Positions 22,130 to 31,570 of a stretch of DNA of 64,000 nucleotides are shown one piece after another (the stretch's first letter is position 1; every line of letters starts with the position of its first letter). A program made the translations under genes and the position numbers. Under the pieces are notes generated by a model. That model did no database searches. It was not told the origin of the DNA and worked only from the letters and a program-made list of their open reading frames with translations. This DNA comes from Montifringilla adamsi (lineage: Eukaryota > Chordata > Aves > Passeriformes > Passeridae), in NCBI GenBank assembly GCA_017590115.1, contig JAGGNK010008337.1, positions 5,013,609-5,077,608 of the forward strand, written 5' to 3'.

Positions 22130-23865
22130 GCAGGAATTCCGTGGTGATCCCACAGCCCAGGCCAGGTAAAACCCACGGGAAAACATCCACGGGCCATGTG
22201 GAAGGGCTCCCATTCCAAAGGCAGGAGCAGTCACAAGCAGCACAAACCAGGAGGGAATTTAAACCTGGGAGTAACTCAGGAGCCCGGATTTTCCTGGTGT
22301 TCCCTCACCCACGCTGCAGCCACAGGGAAAGCCAGCCTTTTTATTCCCACTAATTAAACTGGGAAAACAATATGGAATGAAAAACAGAGCCTCAACAAAG
22401 AGAGAGAGGCAGTGGGCCCAGCACAAAGGAGCTGGTGGCACACGCTGCTGCCAGGTGGGAATGGGGCAGGTGCAGGGATGGGGGATCCGGGATTTGGGAT
22501 CAGGGATCCAGGCACAGAGTGGTGCCAGAGAAATATCCACACTCTGTTATCTGAGGAAAAGCTGGAGGAGATGCCTCAGGAATACCACACAGCACTGGAG
22601 TATTTTCTGCCACCTCAATAATTAGGAAAACCTTAAAGGCAGCTCTGGAATATTTCGCTTTCCTGCTGTCCACACTGGAACCTGCTTTGCACCCATCCAC
22701 ACTCTTTTCCCTTTCCAGAAACTTTTCCCAGCTGGATCCGAGGACACAAGACATTTACCTGGGAGCTCAGCCGCTGGAAACATCCCCTTTCCCAGGCAGG
22801 ATGAAAGATGGCTTGTCCCCTCTCCACCACCCAAGCCCCAGGGGAAAACACATCCATCCAGCAAGCAGGAATTCCAGGCAAGGCTGTGTGAGCCTAAAAT
22901 ATTTATTGGGGGGGGGTGGTTATCCCAAAAAAAGCTCCACTAGGAAAACCTACAACCACAAGGATAAACATTACACCATGACGGTTACCATCATGTAAAG
23001 ACGGGCAGGGAACCCCACGGGCGGACAGGGAGGTGACACCCCCTAAACCTCAACTTAGGGTAGACCAGCCACAGGGTCTCCAACCATTCTTGGTGGGCAT
23101 TCCTGATGGGCATTCCTGCCGGGCATCCCAGCCCGCAGTTCCTCGCTCAAGGCTCGATTTCCCCGGGCAAGGGAGAGGCGGCGGCCGCAGGAGCGGCGGT
23201 GTCCCTGCGCCTGCCGGGTTAATTTCTTGCCTTGCCTGTGAACAGCCCATTCAGCGCCACTTCAAGCTCCTAATTCCGGGGTTTACGTGGAAATGGTTTT
23301 AGAGTGCGCTGGAAACCCCGGGTTCCTTTTCCAATCTCGCGACGTCTTTAGAAAGCAATTCCTTAAGCCTCCGTTTGCGAGACCCTTTTAATCTCTGCAA
23401 ATTATTGGTGAGAGCTGAATCAAGGCAAACTGCCACCACAGCGCTGCCACCGCGCAGGGAGAGGCCACCGCTGATTATTTAGAGGAAACCATCGCTTTCG
23501 GGCCGAGAAATAAATTAGCATTTATACTGGATTATTGAAAAACGCCTCCCCCCCAAAAATCAGCCTCCATCTCCGTGTCAATTGTGGCTCACCGAGGTCA
23601 ACACCTCCGCTGTGACAGGCACGGGCTCGCACAGCAAAGGACAACTTACGTGTGGAAATGAGCCCCGAATGTGTCATTATTATCCGGGAGACAAGCCGGG
23701 CTGGGAAATAACATCTGCACTCCTGGAAATAACATCTGCACAGCCCGGGATCCGGGCGACCTTCCGCGGAATGGGGGTAATCAGGGAGTGGGGAAAATCG
23801 ACCCCAAAAATTAAAACCCAAGAGGTTGGCTTCTTGGCTCTTTGCTGTTGCATTTCCTATTCATT
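22130..23865. other. Intergenic DNA with candidate regulatory island, no gene seen
   Basis: This is unique sequence. The part from about 23325 to 23560 is distinct: it keeps CpG, lacks repeats, and has AT-rich words (CTTTTAATCTCTGCAAATTA, GATTATTTAGAGG, AAATAAATTAGC) typical of conserved non-coding elements. A 22-bp block, GGAAATAACATCTGCAC plus flank, is duplicated near 23705 and 23727. No gene is recognised. Confidence 0.45.
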
Positions 23866-23868
23866 TGG

Positions 23869-24255
23869 TGGGGTTTTTAAATTTCTTTTTGGGAGGGGTT
23901 TTGTTTTTTGCTTTTTTGGGGTTTTTTTTAAGTTTTGGTTTAGTTTTCTTTGTTTTTGTTTTTGTTTTTTTTAAGTTCTGGTTTTGTTTTCTTTGTTTTG
24001 TTGGGTTTCTTTTTTTTTGTTCTTGGGTTTTTTTGGTTTTTTTTGTTTGTTTTTTTGGGGGTTTTTTTAAAGTTTTGGTTTTGTTTTCTTTGTTTTTGGT
24101 TTTTTTTTTTTTTAAGTTCTGGTTTTGTTTTCTTTGTTTTGTTGGGTTTCTTTTTTTTTGTTTGTTTGGGTTTTTTTGTTTTGTGGATTTTTTTTTTGTT
24201 TTTGTTTTTGTTGTTTTTGTTTTTCTTTTTTTTGTTGTTGTTGGTTTTTTTTTTA
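23869..24255 (+). repeat. T/G-rich low-complexity tract with a 141-bp tandem period
   Basis: About 390 bp is almost only T and G on the plus strand. Inside the monotony there is a longer period: AAGTTCTGGTTTTGTTTTC starts at 23973 and again at 24114, and AAGTTTTGGTTT starts at 23929 and 24070. Both pairs are 141 bp apart, so a roughly 141-bp unit has been duplicated in tandem. The long Phe/Leu/Val-rich open frames through it are composition artefacts. Confidence 0.88.
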
Positions 24256-25052
24256 AATTTGCTTTTAAACTACTTCACTTGGAATCTGCAGCTTGATCCT
24301 CCCAGGGTAGGGAAGGAAGAAGTCCTGTTTTGTGTGGAACCTCCAGGTGATGGAGGGTCAGGTTAGAAAAACACATTCTATAAGCGAGAAAGATTTAAGG
24401 TTAGGGTTTGGTTTTGGTTTTTATTTTTTTTCATGAGTCATTTGCCACATCAAAGGGTTTTCTTTACACCCACCACCGAAATGATGCGATGCTTTTTATC
24501 CCAAACATCACGTTACTGATGTGGGGAAGATTCTGGGGTGTTTTCAGTGCAAAATGGCCACGAGGCGTTTTGCTGGCTGCGTTTCTACCAGCTCCCCCTG
24601 CGCTGTGCTTCTCCCTGGGCTCCCTCAGGGTCGGGGGTGTCCCGGTGGGCAGGGGATGGCTCAGCCCCCGCTGTGCCCCAGGGACCACCAGGGAAGCTGC
24701 ACATGGCTCCTCATCCCAGCTCCAGCAGCAGATCTGGGGGCAGCCGTGGTGTTCAGGATCCCTTTTCCCCCAGCTCCCCCTTCCTGGGCTGCTGTCCCGG
24801 GACACCCTCGCTGGATTTCTCTCCCTGTGCCCAGGTGCCCAGCCCACGGTCCTGCTGTGTGAGCAGAGGCTGTGAGCAGGGGCTGGTACCACCCCTGGCA
24901 CCTGACTCCCTACAAACCACCTCGCTTGTGCCACATCCCAAAATCCCAGCTTACAGTCTGACACAAACAGGACCAGCCCCTCTCAGCCCTTCACCTTATT
25001 CTGCCTGGTTTGTCCCCAAAGCAGCACTGAGGCCTCCGTGAGATCCCAGTGG

Positions 25053-25528
25053 CTTTTTTATTTTACTTTATTTTACTTTTTCATTTAATTTAATTTTATT
25101 TTATTTTGGCACCTGCAGTTTTCCGTCCCTACTGGAGCAGGTCCCCTCCTTTCTGGGGCTCACACTCAGCACATCCCTACAGCACCGGGAGCAGCCTCTC
25201 CCTTCCCAGAGAGAAGCAGGGACACCACGCTGTGCCTCTCATCCATCCATCCATCCATCCATCCATCCATCCATCCATCCATCCATCCATCCATCCATCC
25301 ATCCATCCCCAGGGCAGGGCTCCTGCTTTGCCAAGCTGCTCCCTGCCCCAACAGCACACGGGCACCTCTGAATCCAGGGAGGAGGGAGGTTTCAGCAGCT
25401 CCTTCCCGGAGTGCGAGCCCCAGAAAGGAGGGGATCTGCTCCGGTAGGAATGGAAAACTACAGGTGTCAAAATAAAATAAAATAAAGTGAAATAAAATGA
25501 AAAAGTAAAATAAAGTAAAATAAAAAAG
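25053..25528. repeat. Large inverted repeat, arms 115-120 bp
   Basis: The left arm (25053-25167) and right arm (25409-25528) are reverse complements. The inner 74 bp (25094-25167 against 25409-25482) has seven differences, all transitions, so about 90% identity. It includes CCCCTCCTTTCTGGGGCTC on the left and its complement on the right. The outer parts also match, through TTTTATTTTACTTTATTTTA-type sequence. The arms flank a 241-bp loop holding the CATC microsatellite. It could be a decayed short inverted-repeat transposon or an inverted segmental duplication. No clear target-site duplication was found. Confidence 0.85.
25240..25308 (+). repeat. CATC microsatellite in the loop of the inverted repeat
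   Basis: About 17 perfect CATC units, the reverse-strand equivalent of the TGGA run in the NKX2-2 intron. Ser-Ile-His-Pro and Trp-Met-Asp-Gly frames over it are artefacts. Confidence 0.97.
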
Positions 25529-25681
25529 TAAAGTAAAATAAAAAAGTAAAATTTAAAAAGTAAAATAAAATAAAATAAAATAAAATAAAATAAAATAAAA
25601 TAGTAAAATTTTTAAAAAGTAAATTAAAACTAAAATAAAATAAAAAAGTAAAATAAAAATAAAATAAATAAAATAAAATAA
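25471..25681 (+). repeat. TAAAA-type A-rich tract
   Basis: About 210 bp of AAAAT/AAAGT pentamers with a perfect TAAAA core near 25563-25601. Its proximal part forms the outer right arm of the inverted repeat. Confidence 0.93.
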
Positions 25682-25910
25682 TGATCAGCCTTTGGAGGAA
25701 GACTCTGATGAAGGAAGAGCTGGGCTCAGACACGGTTCAGCAGTTCACTGGTACCACTGGTGACACTGGTGGGCACCAAGGGCTGTGCTGGGGGCCTGAC
25801 CCCAGGGATACAGCTGTGTCCCACCCTGGGTTACCCCAGGGGCAGCAGTGTCCCCACCCGTGGGGCAGCCCCTCTGCTGCTCCCACAAGGATGTAGAGAG
25901 GATTTTGCTT

Positions 25911-25921
25911 TCTCTCTCTCT

Positions 25922-25957
<36 letters not shown>
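25911..25957 (+). repeat. CT dinucleotide then poly-T run
   Basis: A short (TC)n run passes into about 33 T. It is low-complexity DNA with no gene. Confidence 0.93.
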
Positions 25958-25958
<1 letters not shown>

Positions 25959-25959
25959 A

Positions 25960-27191
25960 GCAGGGGTGGGGAAGAGAGGTGCAGGGGAAAAAAAAAGGAT
26001 GGAGGGGCCAGGAATTCTGCCCGAATGGTGGGAAGATTGCAACTGAACAGAACTGTCGGGAAGGCGGGATTTGGACGGCAGTGCGTGGAGATTCGGGACC
26101 CGTTTAACTCCTGACCCTCGCCGGGCTCTCAGAGTTTCAGCGCGGAGCACAAAGTTCAAAACGCAAAACTGCGCTCGCTCCGATCTTTTATCTTTTATTT
26201 TTAACACCACAGAGCTGCAGGTGCCTTGCCTCCAAAAAGATCAGGGAAAAGATGGGGTTTGCGAGGGGACGGGTCCAGTCTGGAGGGTGTGGGATACCCC
26301 TGGCTCCCCAAATCGGGCTCAGTCCCCGCGGAGGTGAATCCGTGTACAAACACCGGCAGCACCTCGGCGCCGCTCTGGAGGGAGGCTGCTCCCTGAACTC
26401 ACCGAGTTTTATCCATTCCTGGGCGAGGCGCACCCCGCGGGTCCCCGCGCACGGCCGGCCGCGCACCCAGCGCATCTCCCCGCGCTCAGGCTCCGCCCGC
26501 CCCGTCGCGGCGATGCCGGCCCGGGGCAGCGGGGCACAGCTTCGGCCGCGGGGGCTGGCTGCTCCCCGGCCGCTCGGCCCGGCGGAGACCCCGCTCAGCC
26601 CCGGAGCGGCCCCGCGGAGCTGCCCCGACGGGCGCGGGGTCCCGGGACAGGAGCCCCGCAGCCGCTTCCCGGGGCGGGGGAGCGAGTCCCGCAGCCGCCT
26701 CCCCGCCCGCGGGCTCGGGCTGCCCCGGGGGAGCCTTTCGATGCGCCAAAACCAACGAGCAAACGAAGAACGACCGAAAAACACCCCGAAAACACAACCG
26801 CAAACGAAGCATCGGCCCTAAAGGGGGCCCGGTGTCGTGGGGGTCCCCGCTGGCCTCGCACCCCGCGGCAGCGGCTCCGAGGGGCCGGGGCCGGGCGGGA
26901 GCCGTGCAGCGCCGGGGCCCGGCCGGGACAGGGGACAGCGCTGCCCCGCTCCTGCCGTCGGGGCCGGGCGGGAGCCGCGCCGCCCCGGGACGCTCTGCCC
27001 GGGGGTGGCCGCGCACCGTGGAGAGGGGATCGGGGGAACGGGCGTGTACTTACGGGCGAGGGCGGCGGGGCCGGGGCCGCTCGGAGCCGCTCCGGCGCTG
27101 CCCCGGCGTGGCCGGGCTTAAGAGCCGTCGGGCGGGCGCAGGACAATGGCCGGGAGGAGGGGGCCGGGGCCGGGGGCCGGCGGGAGGGGCG
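25960..27191. promoter_or_regulatory. GC-rich upstream/promoter region of NKX2-4
   Basis: From about 26320 the sequence is extremely GC- and CpG-rich and leads directly into the NKX2-4 first coding exon, so it probably contains the promoter and 5' untranslated region. The expected N-terminal NKX2-4 coding segment was not found in any frame or on either strand. On the minus strand, donor-like GTGAGT (26398-26403) and GTAAGT (complement of ACTTAC at 27048-27053) could belong to a divergent antisense transcript. A long continuous plus-strand frame from 26832 has no conserved residues before about 27192. Confidence 0.5.
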
Positions 27192-28458
27192 GGCGGGCTG
27201 GGCGCGCCCCTCGGGCCGTACCGCCAGGCGTCCGTGCCCCCCGCCGCCGCCGCCGTCCCGCAGCACGTCCCCGCGGGCGCGGCCGCCTACCACATGCCCC
27301 ACGGCGTCTCGCAGTTCCCGCACGGCGCCGTCGGGGGCTACTGCAACGGCGGGCTGGGCAACGTGGGCGAGCTGCCCGCCTACCCCGAGGGGATGCGGGG
27401 CGGCGCGGCGGCGGGCGGCGGCTGGTACGGGCCCGGCGGCGACCCCCGCTACTCCAGCAGTAAGTGCGGGCGCGGGGGGCGCGGCGGAGGAGGAGGGGGG
27501 CGGCCGGGCGCGGGGGGAGCCGCGGCCCCGACGGGGCGGGCGCTGAGCAGGCCGCCCCGCTCAGTCTCCAGGTTCATGGGCCCGTCGGCGGGGATGAACG
27601 TGGCCGGCATGGGCGGCCTGAGCGGCATCGCCGAGGGCGCCAAGGCCATCGTGCCGCTGCACGCGGCGCCGCGGAGGAAGAGGAGGGTGCTCTTCTCGCA
27701 GGCGCAGGTCTACGAGCTGGAGCGGCGCTTCAAGCAGCAGAAGTACCTGTCGGCGCCGGAGCGGGAGCACCTGGCCAGCCTGATCCACCTGACCCCCACG
27801 CAGGTGAAGATCTGGTTCCAGAACCACCGCTACAAGATGAAGCGCCAGGCCAAGGACAAGGCGGCCGCCCAGCAGTTGCACCCCGACGGCGGCGGCGGCG
27901 GCGGCAGCGGCGGCCTGTGCCAGCAGCCCTCGCCGCGCCGCGTGGCCGTGCCGGTGCTGGTGAAGGACGGCAAACCCTGCCCGCCGCCGGGCAACGCCAC
28001 CCCGGGCCCCGGGCCGGCCNNNNNNNNNNNNNNNNNNNNNNNNNNNNNNNNNNNNNNNNNNNNNNNNNNNNNNNNNNNNNNNNNNNNNNNNNNNNNNNNN
28101 NNNNNNNNNNNNNNNNNNNNNNNNNNNNNNNNNNNNNNNNNNNNNNNNNNNNNNNNNNNNNNNNNNNNNNNNNNNNNNNNNNNNNNNNNNNNNNNNNNNN
28201 NNNNNNNNNNNNNNNNNNNNNNNNNNNNNNNNNNNNNNNNNNNNNNNNNNNNNNNNNNNNNNNATAACTGCCGCCGCCGCGCCCGCCGCGCACCCGCACC
28301 CCGGCTCGCTGGGGCAGGCGGCCGACCTGGAGGAGCTGTCGCCCAGCCCGCCGGCGCTGCACGGCCCCGTGGCTCCCCTGGCCCCCCTGGACTCGGCCGG
28401 CGTCGACTACAACGGCGGCATGGTCAGCCCCAACCTGCTCTACGGCAGGACGTGGTAA
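27192..28458 (+). CDS. NKX2-4: NKX2-4, NK2-class homeodomain transcription factor (partial)
   Basis: Conserved coding starts at about 27192 (GGLGAPL) and runs to 27459. A 105-bp intron follows (GTAAGT..CTCAG). Exon 2 runs 27565-28458, interrupted by 244 Ns. The splice recreates YSSISRFMG exactly (phase 1). The homeodomain is at about 27672-27851, with Tyr54, and the NK2-specific domain is [17 protein letters not shown] (27930-27980). After the gap come [14 protein letters not shown] and the C terminus NLLYGRTW, then TAA at 28456. The [13 protein letters not shown] block and the position next to XRN2 identify NKX2-4 rather than NKX2-1. Its known role is in ventral forebrain/hypothalamus development. 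The N-terminal TN segment (about 33 residues in relatives) and the start codon were not found: either assembly loss or true divergence. Confidence 0.92.
27460..27564 (+). other. NKX2-4: NKX2-4 intron, 105 bp, stop-free in the coding frame
   Basis: The donor is AGCA|GTAAGT and the acceptor CCGCTCAG|TCTCC. An alternative AG eight bases downstream (TCTCCAG) would break the frame, so the first is used. The intron is 35 codons long with no in-frame stop, so retention would insert a Gly/Arg-rich segment before the homeodomain. Confidence 0.9.
28020..28263. other. Assembly gap inside NKX2-4 exon 2
   Basis: There are 244 unknown bases. The codon phase is at a boundary both just before and just after the gap, so in an intact gene the true missing length must be a multiple of three. 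The figure 244 is not, so the length is an estimate. Flanks are over 80% G+C by eye, and low sequencing coverage of GC-rich DNA is the likely cause. Confidence 0.97.
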
Positions 28459-29364
28459 TCGGTGCGTCCCGCGTGTGTTCCCCCGACAGCCCCGCTCCTC
28501 CGGCACCGGACGCTTCGCCCTGCCCGGTGCCCGCGGGGATCGCCGACGGCCGCCCCACCCCCGGTCCCCTCCCGGCCTCCCTTCGAGTTTTTTTTAAGTC
28601 TCTGCTGTTTTTGGACAAACGGCCCCGACGGCAGCGCCGAGTGCTTGCGTGAGTGTGAGTCAGCGTGGATGTGAGTGAGTGTTGGCGTGCACGCGTGTCC
28701 GCGCCTCCGTGTCCCGGCCGCCGAGAGCTCCTCCCGACGGGGCGGGGGCAGCCGGGGCAGCGCGGGGCTCCGCTCCGGCCCGGCCCCTCGCCCCGGCGGC
28801 AGCGCAGCCCGGGAGCCCCGGCGCGTACCGCGGCAGCCCCGCGGAGCGCCACGATAAACCCTCGTCTCGGCCGAATTAATTTCGTGGGGGTGCCCCCGGG
28901 TGCCATTCCGTTCTTATCTCCGTCCGAGGTAAATTGAGCCGCAGCTCAGTTGAGGCGGGAGCCGTGGCAGGAGAGCCCTGCAGCGCCGGTGCTCGGATTT
29001 AAGGGGAAAACCCCGTTTTTCTCGTTGTTGTTATTAAATACCGCGCAGTTAGTGAATGCCCGTGCGTGGACGGGGCGCGCGTCCCGCGGAACCTCTTGAA
29101 GCCCCCGGCCCTTGGCTCAGCTCCCGACGAGCTCAGAGCCCTGCGGAGGTGACGGAGAGCCCGGGGATTCCCGGGGCTGGACCCCGCTTCCCGCCGGGAT
29201 CGGACCCCGCAGCAGCCGGGGCCGGAGGATGCGCTGCGCCGGAGCGGGGTTTATCCCCACGCCGCTTTCCGAGGAAATCCCGCACGTCGGGAAACGCTCC
29301 TCGGGACATTCCGGCAATTTTTCTTTCTTTTATTTTTTATTTTAATTTTATTTTAAACAATAAA
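28459..29364 (+). other. NKX2-4: NKX2-4 3' untranslated region with likely poly(A) signal
   Basis: The sequence downstream of the stop is GC-rich for about 500 bp, then becomes AT-rich near 29320. An AATAAA hexamer at 29359-29364 is followed by GT-rich sequence (CTTGTTCTC, CGGTGTGCGG), which fits a cleavage site shortly after. The short GTGAGTGTGAG repeats near 28650-28680 are low complexity. The 3' end is inferred, not proven. Confidence 0.5.
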
Positions 29365-30743
29365 AGGAAGCCTTGTTCTCACGACTCGGCTGTTTCTTTC
29401 TCGGTGTGCGGACTGAAGGACAACCTCAAAATCCCCTTTTTTCTGCCTCCCTGTTGGCTGCCAAGGATTTAATTCCACGGCCCTGCCACCTCTGCCAGGC
29501 TCCCCCGTCCTTGGGGGACCCGCTGAACCCCAGCCCCGGCGGGGCTCCCCAGCCCCGGGAAGCGCCAGGGACCTCTCCAACTCCCGGCTGTGCCATGAAG
29601 GAACGATTCTGAGATGGAAAATCGGGATTTTGGCCTCTGCTAGACCACAGACCCGTCCCCAGGCCCCATGCAGGAGCCTGGAGGGGAAGGGAATCTCCAC
29701 CGTTCTTCTGGAAAGAGACCCCCCCCCGCCCCAGCTCCCTCCCCTTTCCATGAGGGAGAATTTCTCCCTGCTGGGTCCCATGGGAAACGGCCTAGAGTGT
29801 TTGGGATGGGACTGAGCCCAGCCTGGTGAGTGGCTTCCCCCTCAAACTGTTAAATCCAAGGGGATATGTCGGGCTCAGCTCCAGCCTGGGAAAAAAAGAA
29901 AAGTATCTGTCAGCAAAGCAGCCTGAGGAGCTCCACAGGGATGCTGTCCCAGGGTGACCCCCAGCCCCCAGCAGCTGGGGGCACAGGCAGCTGAAGCAGA
30001 GCCCCAGGTAGGGTGGTGCTGCCCGGACAGGTCCTACATCCCAGAGCCAAGGAAACGAAGCCTCCAGGCTGCTCCTAGCAGCATTCCAAGGGTCCGAGGG
30101 GACAGCGCAGCTCCCAGGGCCCAGGCTGGCTCCACTGGGGAATCAGACTGCAAGGGGGTGAAGGGTTGGGCAAAGTGAAGCCTGCAGGGATGAGCCTTTC
30201 CCACAGCTGCCCCCCCCAGATGTTTACCCAGACTTGTGCCCCAAAAAATGGGAGCAAGGGACAAAGCCACCAGCACCCAAGTCCATTCACCTTTGGAATG
30301 TAGGCGACCCACCTCACTCCTTCCTCCAGCCCATTCCCATGAAAACTCACCCTCAGAGCTGGTTTTGTCCTGCTGGAAAAGCAAAATGGCTCTTTTTGAG
30401 CACCCCAATACTTTCCCGGCTGCGGGAGAAGGCCCTGGGGAGGGCTGGCAGATTCCAGCCCTGGGAATGCTGCATCACAATGAAGGATTCTGCTCCACCT
30501 TCCATCATTTGAAAATAAGAAATCCAGGTTGATTTCTTCCTTCCAAGTTAAAAGGGGTTGTCAGGGCTTTTGCCCCAGTTGCTGGTGATTAACACCTGGG
30601 ATGTTTGGAAAGAAGGGAGCACCAAGGAGTTGGGGCCAGAGAGGGACTGGGAACTTTACTGATTTACACAATACCTGGATTTAATGGAAAAATCCAAAGG
30701 GAAAGCTGAACTGGATGCTCTCCTTATTTTCTTTTTTTTTTTT
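29365..30743. other. Convergent intergenic space between NKX2-4 and XRN2
   Basis: This stretch of about 1.4 kb separates the inferred 3' ends of two genes transcribed towards each other. It has unique sequence of moderate GC, with no recognisable gene, RNA or complete repeat. Confidence 0.6.
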
Positions 30744-31570
30744 TTTATTAAACAAAGATTTTTAAATGGTAGAGGTTAGGTGGAATTATTTTCCAATAAA
30801 TCAACAGGAATGCGTGCACACAGGTGAAAGATACAAACAGGCTCTGGAGGGGGCTGGAAATTAACCACACGCCACTGCTCAGAATTTCAAAAGCCACTTT
30901 ATAAAGCAAATAAAAATATTTACTGATTTGGTACACTCACACAGAAAATCCCTAGAAAGAGTGCTAAAAACGAATGGAATTTCTGCCCTTCGCAGCCATT
31001 TTAAATTAGGTATCAAACAGACAAACCCACGGCCCCTGCCTGGTTATGCCATGACAAAACCCACGCCAGAAACAGGCACACATCCAAAAAGTTGAAATGT
31101 TTTACTTCAGAGTCCAAGAAGCCGAAGGAAGCATCTGCCAAGGAGCAGCGAGGGCCGTGTCTTCCAGTGCCGCCGGCTGCCTGCTGGGTCTGCCCCGAGA
31201 GTTCATAAAATCCCATTTCTGGGCATTCTTTCCAACTCCTTGTCTGTTTTCAGGCTCTTGTGTGTGGAGTAGAGGATGTTTGGAGTTCAGAGTGGCGGGC
31301 AGCGCTCGGCACAGCTTGGATATGTAAGGAGGACAATGCAGCACTCCCACCTCGTCCGACGGCAATCCGCTCTTTCCAGTCCCTCCCAAAAAATCATCAT
31401 CAGGTCCGTAAGAAATGTGCACATTTAAAACAGGCATCCGTTTAAAAACTACAGGGATGGTGCTTAACAACTTCATTTTTTTTTTCCCCCCTTGCCCCAC
31501 AAATAATAAAAAGAACAAAAGCAAAAAACCCAGACATTTTCCACGTTTAAAAAAATCCAGGAGGCAGGAG
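30744..31570 (-). other. XRN2: XRN2 3' untranslated region with likely poly(A) signal
   Basis: On the minus strand the stop codon at 31571-31573 is followed by about 820 bp without a recognised feature. The first good polyadenylation hexamer is AATAAA (complement of TTTATT at 30744-30749), followed by an A-rich stretch. The length is of the same order as mammalian XRN2 3'UTRs. The end point is an inference. Confidence 0.45.

Noticed and set aside
23826..24366. Two long Phe/Leu/Val-rich plus-strand frames resembling a membrane protein
   Set aside because: They arise from the T/G-only repeat tract. Any frame of such DNA is hydrophobic and stop-poor. No conserved residues.
26252..26821. Possible TN-domain exon of NKX2-4 upstream or on the opposite strand
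   Set aside because: All frames from about 26.1 to 27.2 kb were read for the PFSVSDIL-type motif and none matched.
27146..27463. ATG at 27146 as the NKX2-4 start
   Set aside because: It is out of frame with the conserved GGLGAPL..YHMPHG sequence and gives an Arg-rich product with no similarity to NK2 proteins.
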